The position numbers and the translations under genes are program-made. The notes below the pieces were generated by a model that made no database searches, was not told the DNA's origin, and saw only the letters and a program-made list of their open reading frames with translations. Source: Paenibacillus sp. V4I3 (lineage in GTDB: Bacteria; Bacillota; Bacilli; Paenibacillales; NBRC-103111). Taken from it: DNA of 64,000 nucleotides. Within the stretch, counting starts at the first letter, position 1. Every line of letters begins with the position of its first letter. Below are positions 18,560 to 26,632 of this stretch, in pieces. The DNA lies in the NCBI RefSeq assembly GCF_030817215.1, contig NZ_JAUSZA010000001.1, positions 1,194,501 to 1,258,500 of the forward strand, read 5' to 3'.

Positions 18560-18955
18560 ATGGCAACGTTAACTCCATACATTTACAGCAGTGATGCAAG
18601 AAAACAAGCTGACTTTTACGTGAAGGCACTAGGCGGGGAATTGGTTAGTCTGCGTACTTTCGCGGATATGCCGGATGCGGATGAATCAATCAAAAATCGC
18701 GTCATGCATCTAGAGCTGCAGGCCCTGGGCCTTCGCTTCTTCATGGCTGATTCAGGTAAGGATACCGTGGATAGAGGCCAAGGTCTGGATTTGACGCTGG
18801 AATTTAAGAGCGAAGAAGAAGCGCGCCGTATATTTGATGGACTATCCGAGGGTGGCGTTGTGAAAATGCCTTTCGAACACATGTTCTGGGGGACGATGTT
18901 CGGTCGTCTGGAGGATCCTTTCGGTGTGATCTGGCAGATAGCAACTGAATCGTAA
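18560..18955 (+). CDS. PhnB-like VOC-family protein
   Basis: 131 residues of the PhnB/YjdN-type glyoxalase fold: LTPYIYSSDARKQADFYVKALGG at the start, VMHLELQALGLRFFMAD in the middle and MFWGTMFGRLEDPFGVIWQI at the end. Members are widely annotated as 3-demethylubiquinone methyltransferase-like but have no proven activity. The GGAGGGAAGC ribosome site is good. The next gene, a MerR-type regulator, begins 7 bp later, so the two are probably cotranscribed and the regulator may control this gene. Confidence 0.88.
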   Translation: MATLTPYIYSSDARKQADFYVKALGGELVSLRTFADMPDADESIKNRVMHLELQALGLRFFMADSGKDTVDRGQGLDLTLEFKSEEEARRIFDGLSEGGVVKMPFEHMFWGTMFGRLEDPFGVIWQIATES

Positions 18956-18962
18956 TCATCTT

Positions 18963-19832
18963 ATGAAAACTATGCCAAATAGGCAGGGATATACTGTTGG
19001 ACAAACGGCGAAAATATGCCAGACCTCGATCCAGACCCTCCATTTCTATGACAAAATTGGGCTTGTAAAGCCGCATCGTGTGGATGGGCAGAATGGTTAT
19101 CGGTACTACGCCAGTCAAGATATTCTAGCGATTAAAATCGTTCAGGATCTGCAGGGTATGCAGTTCACATTAGAGCAGATCGGTCAGATTCTCAAAAGCA
19201 AAAACATAGACGGTATCCCAGAACTGATGCGTGGGAAAAAGGCGGAAGCGGAAGAAACGATCCGCACACTGGAGACTGTCGTCGGCACGATTGACCAAAG
19301 GCTGCGGCATTTGGACGCCCAGCGGCAGCTTCGCAACGAATTCGAGCATACGCAAGTCGTGGTAGAATTGAAGACATATCCGGATCGCTTCGTCGCTTTC
19401 GAACGCAAACGTGACGAGTGCGGAATGGAGGCTTCAGTTATGCGCTTCATGGCGCTGATGGACCGGATCAAAGAGAACGGATTGACGATGGATGGACACA
19501 TTATGACCATCTACCATGAAGATCTACTGACGTTTGACAGGGGAGACTCCGATATTGAGATCTGTGTGCCTCTGCTGCCAAGTAAGCCCGAACCTGCCTT
19601 TACCCGGTGGCTGCCAGGCGGGGATTACATATCCGCGGTATACGCTGGTTTTCCTAATGAAGATACGTGCAAATCGCTGTTCCAGCGTTTAAGGGATTGG
19701 ATGAGCCTGAACGGCTATGTAGAAAATGGTCCTGTGCTGGAGCGGTATTTGATTGATTTTACCCATATGATGAATACAGATGACTTTATTGTTGATCTTC
19801 AAATTCCTGTGAAAAGCGTATTGACCCTATAG
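18963..19832 (+). CDS. MerR-family regulator with GyrI-like effector-binding domain
   Basis: 289 residues. The N-terminal winged helix (YTVGQTAKICQTSIQTLHFYDKIGLVKPHRVDGQNGYRYYASQDI) is MerR-type, followed by a dimerising coiled coil (MRGKKAEAEETIRTLETVVGTIDQRLRHLDAQRQLR) and a C-terminal GyrI/BmrR-like ligand pocket (residues ~125-285, FERKRDECGMEA, MDGHIMTIYHED). Family members twist promoters with long spacers and often respond to lipophilic drugs. It follows the PhnB-like gene closely and precedes an NAD-dependent oxidoreductase. Its stop codon lies inside the terminator stem. Confidence 0.9.
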   Translation: MKTMPNRQGYTVGQTAKICQTSIQTLHFYDKIGLVKPHRVDGQNGYRYYASQDILAIKIVQDLQGMQFTLEQIGQILKSKNIDGIPELMRGKKAEAEETIRTLETVVGTIDQRLRHLDAQRQLRNEFEHTQVVVELKTYPDRFVAFERKRDECGMEASVMRFMALMDRIKENGLTMDGHIMTIYHEDLLTFDRGDSDIEICVPLLPSKPEPAFTRWLPGGDYISAVYAGFPNEDTCKSLFQRLRDWMSLNGYVENGPVLERYLIDFTHMMNTDDFIVDLQIPVKSVLTL

Positions 19833-19857
19833 CTGCTATAGGGTTTATTGTTATTTT
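19824..19857 (+). terminator. intrinsic terminator overlapping the MerR gene stop codon
   Basis: ACCCTATAG, a CTG loop and CTATAGGGT (19824-19844) form a 9-bp perfect stem that contains the stop codon, followed by a T-rich tail. Confidence 0.7.
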
Positions 19858-19911
19858 CATAAGAAGAAGCCAGCCAGTCAATCTGGCGAAAACCATTTGG
19901 GAGGATGCAGC

Positions 19912-20844
19912 ATGGAAGTCATATTGGGAGCGGGTCCGCTGGGCAGGGCCGTCATGAAGGAGCTTTTGAGGAGAGGGAAGAAAGTCAGAATGGTTAACTC
20001 CTCGGGCAAGGTAAATGTGCCTGATGGTGTTGAGGTGATGCAAGCAGATCTGATGAGTGAAAGCGGTGCACTAACTGCGCTAAAAGGGGCAAAGAACGTT
20101 TTTCAATGCGCTCAGCCTCCATATCATAAGTGGGATGGGTTGTTTCAGAAACTGATGAGTAATATTACGAAAGCATCTGCTTATCATAAGGCGAACCTAA
20201 TCATGGGGGATAACCTCTATATGTACGGTGAAGTTATAGGATCGATCGATGAAGGGCTAGCCTATAAGGCTTCCACGCGTAAAGGCAAAGTAAGGGCTGA
20301 AGTTGCTCGTGATCTGTTGGATTTGCACCAAAAAGGGACGGTGAGAGTTACTATCGGCAGAGGGGCTGATTTCTTTGGACCTCAGGTAGGAAACTCGTAC
20401 GTTGGCGCGCGTTTTTTCACACCAGTGGCGGCTGGAAAGTCGATTTCACTGCTTGGGAATCCAGATGCGCCGCATACATTTACGTATATAGACGACTTCG
20501 GTCGAGCCCTCGTGACCTTAAGTGAGCATGAGGATGCCTTCGGTCAGGTATGGCACGTCCCCAATGCAGATACCGTAAGCGCTCGGCGATTCGCGGAACT
20601 TGCCTACGAGGTTGCAGGGCACTCTCCGCGCATTGGCACGATGGGCCGTGGGATGCTCCGTCTGGGAGGTCTATTCATACCGGCGGCCAAGGAGGTTATC
20701 GAGATGCTGTATCAATTTGAGCAGCCTTTCGTCGTGGATAGCAGGAAGTTTGTACAGCGTTTTGGCGGAGAGGCGGGACCTACGCCACTGCGGACTGCGC
20801 TTACCGAGACAGTGGCGTACTATCGCGAAAGTTTAAAGAAATAG
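19912..20844 (+). CDS. NAD-dependent epimerase/dehydratase-like oxidoreductase
   Basis: About 310 residues of an extended short-chain dehydrogenase fold. The N-terminus MEVILGAGPLGRAVMKELLRRGKKVRMV is a Rossmann motif with GAGPLGRA, and HTFTYIDDFGRALVTL is the conserved region near the C-terminal substrate-binding half. The usual YxxxK pair is not obvious; MYGEVIG and a nearby Lys may replace it. The ATG at 19912 was preferred over a TTG at 19897 because the TGGGAGGATG ribosome site lies between them. The substrate is unknown. Close relatives are annotated as NAD-dependent epimerases. Confidence 0.82.
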   Translation: MEVILGAGPLGRAVMKELLRRGKKVRMVNSSGKVNVPDGVEVMQADLMSESGALTALKGAKNVFQCAQPPYHKWDGLFQKLMSNITKASAYHKANLIMGDNLYMYGEVIGSIDEGLAYKASTRKGKVRAEVARDLLDLHQKGTVRVTIGRGADFFGPQVGNSYVGARFFTPVAAGKSISLLGNPDAPHTFTYIDDFGRALVTLSEHEDAFGQVWHVPNADTVSARRFAELAYEVAGHSPRIGTMGRGMLRLGGLFIPAAKEVIEMLYQFEQPFVVDSRKFVQRFGGEAGPTPLRTALTETVAYYRESLKK

Positions 20845-20977
20845 GAGGCTGCTTCTCCGCCTGAGGGCCGATGGGATCTTGTTTACATTCCGTTTAAAAT
20901 AGAAGTGTATGATACCTAAGTAAGGGATCATACCAGAGAAACGGATGAACATCCAATTGGTAAAGGAGTAGAGATAG

Positions 20978-22795
20978 ATGGCAGCTACAAGGAAAGAAGA
21001 GCCTAAGGTTAAGAGCAACTGGCGCGGATTCGCTCGTTTGCTCGCACAAGCTAACCCGCCAAAGCTCGTATTAAGCATAGCATTAGGGTTAAGTATTATT
21101 TCAACATTGGTGGGATTGGTGATCCCGCTGTTTACGAAGAATGTCGTTGATAGCTTCTCGATTAGTTCCCTGAATTGGGCACAGATTGGCGGTATGGCAA
21201 TCGCTTTTGTTGCATCGGCAGTAGCTTCCGGGATTTCGGTGTACTTACTGAACTTTGCGGGACAGCGCGTTGTGGCAGGCATTCGGGATCGTTTGTGGAA
21301 GAAGCTGCTCGTGCTGCCGGTTAGATACTATGATAACCATCAGACGGGAGATACGATTTCTCGAATGACAAATGATACAGCTGTCATTAAGGGACTCATT
21401 GCCGAGCATATGGCGGGTTTCGTCACGGGGATCATCTCGATCATTGGATCTATTGTGGTGCTCCTGTTTATGGATTGGAAAATGACGCTCATCATGTTCA
21501 GTGTATTCCCGATAGCCTTCGTCATTCTTTTTCCGCTAGGGCGGCAAATGTTTAAAATATCCAAGGGCATGCAAGCCGAGACAGCTGGCTTCACCTCCGT
21601 ACTGAATCGAGTGCTATCGGAAATGCGCTTAGTGAAGGCAGCGAATGCCGAGCCTGTTGAGTATAAAGAAGGGGCTGCAGGGATTCAAAGGCTTTTCAAA
21701 TTCGGGCTTAAAGAGGGTCGGATTCAAGCATTAATGGCGCCGCTTGTCACCTTTGTCATGCTAATGCTGTTTGTCGTGCTTTTCGGGTATGGCGGCATGC
21801 AAGTTGCCTCTGGGGCCATTTCAGCTGGTCAGCTCGTTGCTTTCATGCTGTATTTGTTCCAAATTGTTGCGCCGATTACGCAAATTACGCAGTTTTTCAA
21901 TCAGGTACAGAAGGCGATGGGGGCAACCGATACGATCCTCAAGGTACTCGATTATGAAGAAGAGAATCCGCATGCCGGAGTACCTGTCACGAATGCTTCG
22001 CAGTCGATTCACTTCGAACAGGTATCTTTCAGCTATAAAGAAGGGGACTCTGTTCTGAAAAATGTCAGCTTCACTATGGAAGCGGGCAAGGTAACGGCGA
22101 TTGTAGGACCGAGCGGCAGCGGGAAGACGACGATGTTCTCTCTTTTGGAAAGATTTTATACGCCGCAAAAAGGTTCAGTCGCGTTGGGGGCTGACCGAAT
22201 TGATCAATTCTCGCTCATCTCATGGAGGAGTCAGATTGGCTATGTATCGCAGGAGAGTCCGCTGATTGCAGGTACGATTCGAGACAATATCTGTTACGGC
22301 CTGCAGCATGAAGTGACGCTGGAGGAGCTGAAGCGGGCTTCACGGATGGCGTATGCCGATGACTTTATCGAGGAACTGCCGCAGAAGTACGAGACCGAGG
22401 TCGGTGAACGTGGCATCAAGCTGTCAGGTGGACAACGGCAGCGGATCGCCATTGCGCGAGCCCTGCTGCGGGATCCGAAGATACTGATGCTGGACGAAGC
22501 GACATCGAGTCTGGACAGTAAATCGGAGGTCGTTGTGCAGCAAGCGCTGCAAAATTTGATGCAGGGACGTACAACACTAGTGATTGCGCATCGCTTATCG
22601 ACGGTGGTAGATGCCGACCAAATTATCTTTCTGGACAAAGGCGTCGTGACGGGCAGTGGTACACACCAACAATTGCTGGAGTCCCATGAGATGTACCGCG
22701 AGTTTGCTACGCAGCAGCTGCAGCTGCAGCTGCAAGAGCAGACGTCTTCAGATCACACGCAGTTGGAAACAGTGTCTACTGAGGTTCATTCCTAA
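20978..22795 (+). CDS. bmrA: BmrA-like ABC half-transporter (multidrug exporter)
   Basis: 605 residues: six membrane helices (residues ~30-310) then a nucleotide-binding domain with Walker A GPSGSGKT (377-384), the ABC signature LSGGQRQRIAIARALL, Walker B ILMLDEATSS and the H-loop IAHRLSTV. From memory of the B. subtilis BmrA sequence, similarity runs along the full length (for example GYGGMQV and GYVSQESPL). BmrA works as a homodimer that exports drugs and other amphiphiles. The C-terminus carries a Q/L tract encoded by CAGCTG repeats near 22,713-22,745. The gene stands alone with an AAAGGAG ribosome site. Confidence 0.9.
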   Translation: MAATRKEEPKVKSNWRGFARLLAQANPPKLVLSIALGLSIISTLVGLVIPLFTKNVVDSFSISSLNWAQIGGMAIAFVASAVASGISVYLLNFAGQRVVAGIRDRLWKKLLVLPVRYYDNHQTGDTISRMTNDTAVIKGLIAEHMAGFVTGIISIIGSIVVLLFMDWKMTLIMFSVFPIAFVILFPLGRQMFKISKGMQAETAGFTSVLNRVLSEMRLVKAANAEPVEYKEGAAGIQRLFKFGLKEGRIQALMAPLVTFVMLMLFVVLFGYGGMQVASGAISAGQLVAFMLYLFQIVAPITQITQFFNQVQKAMGATDTILKVLDYEEENPHAGVPVTNASQSIHFEQVSFSYKEGDSVLKNVSFTMEAGKVTAIVGPSGSGKTTMFSLLERFYTPQKGSVALGADRIDQFSLISWRSQIGYVSQESPLIAGTIRDNICYGLQHEVTLEELKRASRMAYADDFIEELPQKYETEVGERGIKLSGGQRQRIAIARALLRDPKILMLDEATSSLDSKSEVVVQQALQNLMQGRTTLVIAHRLSTVVDADQIIFLDKGVVTGSGTHQQLLESHEMYREFATQQLQLQLQEQTSSDHTQLETVSTEVHS

Positions 22796-23032
22796 AATAG
22801 GATGACCCGTAGTATTCGGCAAAAGATAACTTAGCACTTGGATGAACAATGAAATTTCCTGATCGAGCAAAATTTAAGCAGCACATATACTCGATATGGT
22901 GGAGTAGAATATTTGAAAACATAGTAGAATTTCCATGAGGTCGCCTCGTTTCGGATGTTTGTAGGGGTACACACAGTTTGCCGAATGAGCGGCCTTTTTT
23001 TTGCCATTTTTGGATAACCAATAGACCTGCGC

Positions 23033-23268
23033 GAAATGCAACATTTCACTAATTTGCCCGATTGAACCCACCCAAGTGTTGTATTTTCTGCAACAATTCC
23101 CACCCTTAATAGCTATTTTGCAAGCTGATATTGCAGTTTGTACAACAAGAATTCAGACCCATTTGAGGAGAAAACGCCTGTTTGGGGTCGCAATTGTTGT
23201 AGATTTTATAACATTGAAGTGAGTGAGGCGGGATGTAGGCAGGAATTGTTGCACTTTCTACAACATCA
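23033..23268. repeat. cluster of short palindromic repeats (TTGTTGYA...TRCAACA family) between bmrA and the oxidoreductase gene
   Basis: The 610-bp gap (22,796-23,405) has four units centred on TTGTTG-like and CAACAA-like half-sites at 23077-23095, 23131-23148, 23194-23216 and 23246-23266, plus a half unit near 23,038. Start-to-start spacing is 54, 63 and 52 bp. The last unit and its left flank (GGCGGGAT, then AATTGTTGCACTTTCT) recur at 58862-58904. Short frames in this area are by-products of the repeats and are not called as genes. Confidence 0.7.
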
Positions 23269-23347
23269 AACGTTGAGAGTAAGGAGTTATTCATGCGGCG
23301 GCCTCTAATGAGCATACATGATTATGGAACAAGGAGGAGGCGATCTC

Positions 23348-23413
23348 ATGTCGAATATGTATGATAAAATCATGTATCACTGGACCTGTTGGGAGGCTTG
23401 GATAGATGGATAA
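23348..23413 (+). CDS. possible 21-codon tryptophan-rich leader peptide overlapping the oxidoreductase start
   Basis: An ATG at 23348 follows a near-perfect AAGGAGGAGG ribosome site (23331-23340) at a 7-base spacing, better than that of the next gene. The frame encodes 21 residues, three of them Trp (in HWTCWEAW), and ends at 23411-23413, overlapping the oxidoreductase ATG at 23406. This layout fits a coupled leader peptide. Whether it is translated is an inference from the ribosome site. Confidence 0.4.
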   Translation: MSNMYDKIMYHWTCWEAWIDG

Positions 23414-24392
23414 GGTACGATGGGGGATTATTGGTTGTGGGGATGTGACTGAGGTCAAGAGCGGGCCTGCCTTACAGAAGGCGGAGGGTTCAGAGCTTGT
23501 CGCTGTGATGCGAAGAAATGGAGCGCTAGCTGAAGATTATGCCAAAAGGCACGGAGTTGCTGCATGGTACGATGATGCTAAAGCGCTGGTCAATGATCCG
23601 AATGTCAATGCGATCTATGTTGCGACACCTCCAGGTTTTCATCGGGAATATGCCCTGCTAGCCGCACAGGCGGGGAAGCCTGTCTATGTGGAAAAGCCGA
23701 TGGCGAGGAATCATGCGGAATGTTTGGAAATGATAGCTGCTTGCGAAGAAGCAAAGGTACCTTTATTCGTGGCCTACTATCGCAGAGGCTTGCCGAAATT
23801 TGTTGAGATCAAAAGATTGCTTGACAGCGGTATCATTGGTGAGGTCCGATTTGTGCAGACGACTTTTCTCCAAACCATGAGGGAAGATGATGGACAGGAG
23901 CAGCCGTGGCGGATACGGCCGGAGCTTTCCGGAGGCGGTTTGTTCGTTGATTTGGCGAGTCATACGCTGGATGTTCTTGATTATTTACTTGGCCCAATCG
24001 GCGAAGTGAAAGGTTTTGCCAGAAATCAGTTGGGGCAGTATCAAGTTGAAGATATCGTAACAACGACCTATGCATTTGAGTCAGGTGTTATGGGTGCTGG
24101 GATTTGGAGTTTCAATGCATTCAAGCGCAGCGACGTAACTGAAATTACTGGGAGTCTTGGTAAAATTGCCTTTTCAACGTTTAGTGATGATATTCGCTTG
24201 GAGATGGCAGATGGTCAGGTCGAGGAGTATGCCATTCCGTATCCGGCTCATGTGCAACAGCCTCTTATTCAATCCGTGGTTGACGAGCTGCGGGGTATTG
24301 GTAAAAGCCCTAGTACTGGTCGGACTGCGGCGCGAACAAATCGGGTGATGGATGAATTGCTTCGTGACTTTTATCTTCAACAGCAGTCCTGA
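23406..24392 (+). CDS. Gfo/Idh/MocA-family oxidoreductase
   Basis: 328 residues. The N-terminal Rossmann fold reads VRWGIIGCGDVTEVKSGPALQ; VYVATPPGFHREYALLAAQAGKPVYVEKPMARN contains the EKP motif whose Lys is part of the active site. The C-terminal alpha/beta domain includes GGGLFVDLASHTLDVLDYLLG, with the usual Asp and His. Members oxidise or reduce sugars, inositols or similar polyols with NAD(P). The gene is preceded by a repeat-rich leader and a possible leader peptide, and is followed by an independent promoter, so it is probably transcribed alone. The substrate is not predictable. Confidence 0.9.
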   Translation: MDKVRWGIIGCGDVTEVKSGPALQKAEGSELVAVMRRNGALAEDYAKRHGVAAWYDDAKALVNDPNVNAIYVATPPGFHREYALLAAQAGKPVYVEKPMARNHAECLEMIAACEEAKVPLFVAYYRRGLPKFVEIKRLLDSGIIGEVRFVQTTFLQTMREDDGQEQPWRIRPELSGGGLFVDLASHTLDVLDYLLGPIGEVKGFARNQLGQYQVEDIVTTTYAFESGVMGAGIWSFNAFKRSDVTEITGSLGKIAFSTFSDDIRLEMADGQVEEYAIPYPAHVQQPLIQSVVDELRGIGKSPSTGRTAARTNRVMDELLRDFYLQQQS

Positions 24393-24441
24393 GCAATCTT
24401 CTCCAAATGTTTACAGAAACATATAAATGCGGATAAAACAA

Positions 24442-24497
24442 TTGACGGAAACCCAAGAGCCCTTTAAACTATGGTTAATTAATATGGAGTCTTGGGT
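24442..24497 (+). promoter_or_regulatory. promoter of the TrpXYZ-like ABC operon with an inverted repeat around the -10 box
   Basis: TTGACG (24442-24447), a 17-base spacer and TAAACT (24465-24470) fit a sigma-A promoter. ACCCAAGA (24451-24458) in the spacer is repeated in inverted form as TCTTGGGT (24490-24497), so a regulator or an initial-transcript fold could act here. Confidence 0.5.
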
Positions 24498-24591
24498 ATT
24501 TCATATCCTCAAACTTTGTCCCGCAAAAGCGTTAAAGTGGTGAGTGAGCAATGAGTCCAAGCGATAAATGGGAACTTAGAGAGGGGTAATT

Positions 24592-25647
24592 ATGTTGAAA
24601 AAGAAAGCACTCGTATCATTTGCATTAACAGCAGCTCTTATGGTCGTAGCAGGTTGTGGGCAGAAGGCAGCTCCGGCTCCAGCAGCAAGTGCTGCGGCTT
24701 CAGCAACTCCGGCAGCAACGGCAGCCGCGCAAAAGTCTTATAAAGTAGCGATTTCACAAATTGTAGAACATCCTTCTCTGGATGCAACACGTCAAGGTTT
24801 CCTAGCGGCACTTAAAGAGGGTGGTATCGTAGAAGGTACCAACTTGAAAGTCGATTTCAACAATGCGCAAGGCGATCAACCGAATAACTTATCCATTGCT
24901 CAAAAAATTGCTTCCGCTGACTACGATTTGGTGCTTGGTATCGCAACACCATCCGCACAAGCTCTTGTACAGCAAGTGAAGAAATCGCCAATTCTTTTCG
25001 CAGCTGTTACAGACCCGCTTGCAGCCAAAATTGTTAGCAATGTGGACAAGCCGGGCGGTAATGTTTCCGGAGCTTCGGACACGAACCCAATGGCTGTTGC
25101 ACAATTAATGGATTTCGTAGCTGCGAACATGCCTAAAGTGAAAACAGTTGGTCTTGTTATTAACGAAGGGGAGCCTAACGCTGTTATCATGGCCAAAAAT
25201 GCAGAGCAATCCTTAACGAAACATGGTATTAAGCTCATTAAAGCGCCTGTTACCAATACGTCTGAGGTAAAACAAGCTGCGCAATCCCTTGTTGGCCGCG
25301 CGGATGCTTTCTTGATTACCCTTGATAACACGGTTGTTAGCGGCGTGGATGGTATCATTCAAATCGCGAATGACAAACACATTCCGTTCTTCTCCAGTGA
25401 CCGCGATACTGTGGAAAAAGGTGCTTTTGCAACAGTTGGCTTCAAATATTATGATCATGGCTACCAAGTTGGCCAAATGGCTGTCGACATTCTCAAGAAT
25501 GGTAAAAAACCAGCAGACATGAAAGTAACTGTTCCTGAAAAAATGGATCTGATCTTAAACCTGAAGGCAGCAAAAGCTCAAGGCATTGATGTAACAGACG
25601 CTATGAAAAATGCAGTAAAAGATAAAGAGAAAAACATCATTCAGTAA
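24592..25647 (+). CDS. ABC transporter substrate-binding lipoprotein, TrpX/DUF534 type
   Basis: 351 residues with lipobox MVVAGC near residue 21 and an Ala/Pro-rich linker. The body (YKVAISQIVEHPSLDATRQGF, IVEGTNLKVDFNNAQGDQ, DYDLVLGIATPSAQAL, ITLDNTVVSGVDGI) is the ABC_sub_bind family (PF04392, COG2984). In streptococci a homologue, TrpX, belongs to a predicted tryptophan importer, but other ligands are likely elsewhere. The permease and ATPase genes follow after a stem-loop. The ribosome site is GAGAGGGG. Confidence 0.9.
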   Translation: MLKKKALVSFALTAALMVVAGCGQKAAPAPAASAAASATPAATAAAQKSYKVAISQIVEHPSLDATRQGFLAALKEGGIVEGTNLKVDFNNAQGDQPNNLSIAQKIASADYDLVLGIATPSAQALVQQVKKSPILFAAVTDPLAAKIVSNVDKPGGNVSGASDTNPMAVAQLMDFVAANMPKVKTVGLVINEGEPNAVIMAKNAEQSLTKHGIKLIKAPVTNTSEVKQAAQSLVGRADAFLITLDNTVVSGVDGIIQIANDKHIPFFSSDRDTVEKGAFATVGFKYYDHGYQVGQMAVDILKNGKKPADMKVTVPEKMDLILNLKAAKAQGIDVTDAMKNAVKDKEKNIIQ

Positions 25648-25660
25648 GGTTTAAGACACA

Positions 25661-25697
25661 AAAGGGGTGAACGTCGCTTTCGTTCACCCCTTTTTTT
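25661..25697 (+). terminator. intercistronic terminator-like hairpin after the binding-protein gene
   Basis: A 13-bp perfect stem (AAAGGGGTGAACG, 25661-25673, with its complement at 25681-25693) has a 7-base loop and a run of Ts. It lies inside the operon, so it probably lowers expression of the permease and ATPase relative to the binding protein. Confidence 0.8.
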
Positions 25698-25717
25698 CAA
25701 AGTAGGAGGTTATTCAC

Positions 25718-26632
25718 ATGATGGATTCAATGAATGGTGCCGTCGAGCTAGGTCTTCTCTATGCGCTGATGGCGCTTGGTGTTTATATCACGTTTCGCAT
25801 TCTCGATTTCCCCGATCTAACGGTGGACGGGAGCTTTACAACAGGCGGTGCTGTTGCAGCAATCATGATTGCTCATGGCTATTCGCCGCTGCTAGCTTGT
25901 TTGGCTGCTTTTGCCGGCGGGCTTGTGGCTGGAGCTTGTACAGGACTGCTCCATACGAAGGGTAAAATTAATGGGCTTTTATCAGGAATTCTCATGATGA
26001 TTGCCTTGTACTCTATCAATATGCGCATTATGGGCAAACCTAACATCTCGCTTCTTGGGGTGGATACGTTGTTCACCTCGATGTCGCCGATTGCCGTTGT
26101 GCTCATTATTGTCATCGTGTTCAAATTACTGCTGGATGCGTTCCTGCATACCGATTTGGGACTTGCTCTGCGAGCAACGGGTGACAATGCGCGAATGATC
26201 CGCAGCTTCGGCGCAAACACGGACAATACCACGATTCTAGGCGTTAGCTTATCAAACGGATTGGTAGCACTATCCGGAGCTCTCATCGCGCAGCAGTCGG
26301 GCTTTGCCGACATCTCGATGGGGATCGGGATGATCGTCATTGGACTGGCTTCCGTTATTATTGGGGAAGCGATTTTTGGCGCTCGGACGGTTTTTCAAGC
26401 GACACTGGCTGCTGTACTCGGTTCCATCGTGTACCGTATTGTTGTCGCATTGGCACTGCGAGTCGAATGGCTAAAAGCATCAGACTTGAAGTTAATTACC
26501 GCGATTATTGTTATTATCGCGCTCGTTCTTCCTTCCGTTCAGCGAGCCATTAAGCAAAAAGCAACAGCGAAACGGCGATCGGCTGAACTCATTGCCCTTG
26601 CTGTGAAAATGAACAAGGGAGGTGATCGTTAA
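25718..26632 (+). CDS. ABC transporter permease, TrpY/COG4120 type
   Basis: 304 residues, about eight to nine membrane spans. The motif FRILDFPDLTVDGSFTTGGAVAA near the N-terminus and GLALRATGDNARMIRSFGANTD in the cytoplasmic loop are typical of COG4120 permeases (branched-chain amino acid permease fold, PF02653). Its stop codon overlaps the ATPase start in TAATG, indicating tight coupling. It is the channel of the importer whose binding protein is upstream. Confidence 0.92.
   Translation: MMDSMNGAVELGLLYALMALGVYITFRILDFPDLTVDGSFTTGGAVAAIMIAHGYSPLLACLAAFAGGLVAGACTGLLHTKGKINGLLSGILMMIALYSINMRIMGKPNISLLGVDTLFTSMSPIAVVLIIVIVFKLLLDAFLHTDLGLALRATGDNARMIRSFGANTDNTTILGVSLSNGLVALSGALIAQQSGFADISMGIGMIVIGLASVIIGEAIFGARTVFQATLAAVLGSIVYRIVVALALRVEWLKASDLKLITAIIVIIALVLPSVQRAIKQKATAKRRSAELIALAVKMNKGGDR

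Noticed and set aside
23077-23266. CRISPR array, because of repeats with ~53-bp spacing
   Set aside because: Units are short, variable, in both orientations, and the spacers are not unique inserts of constant size; no cas genes are near.
22776-23315. Several short minus-strand reading frames of 60-90 codons
   Set aside because: They lie in the repeat cluster, overlap one another in different frames, lack ribosome sites and encode no known domain.
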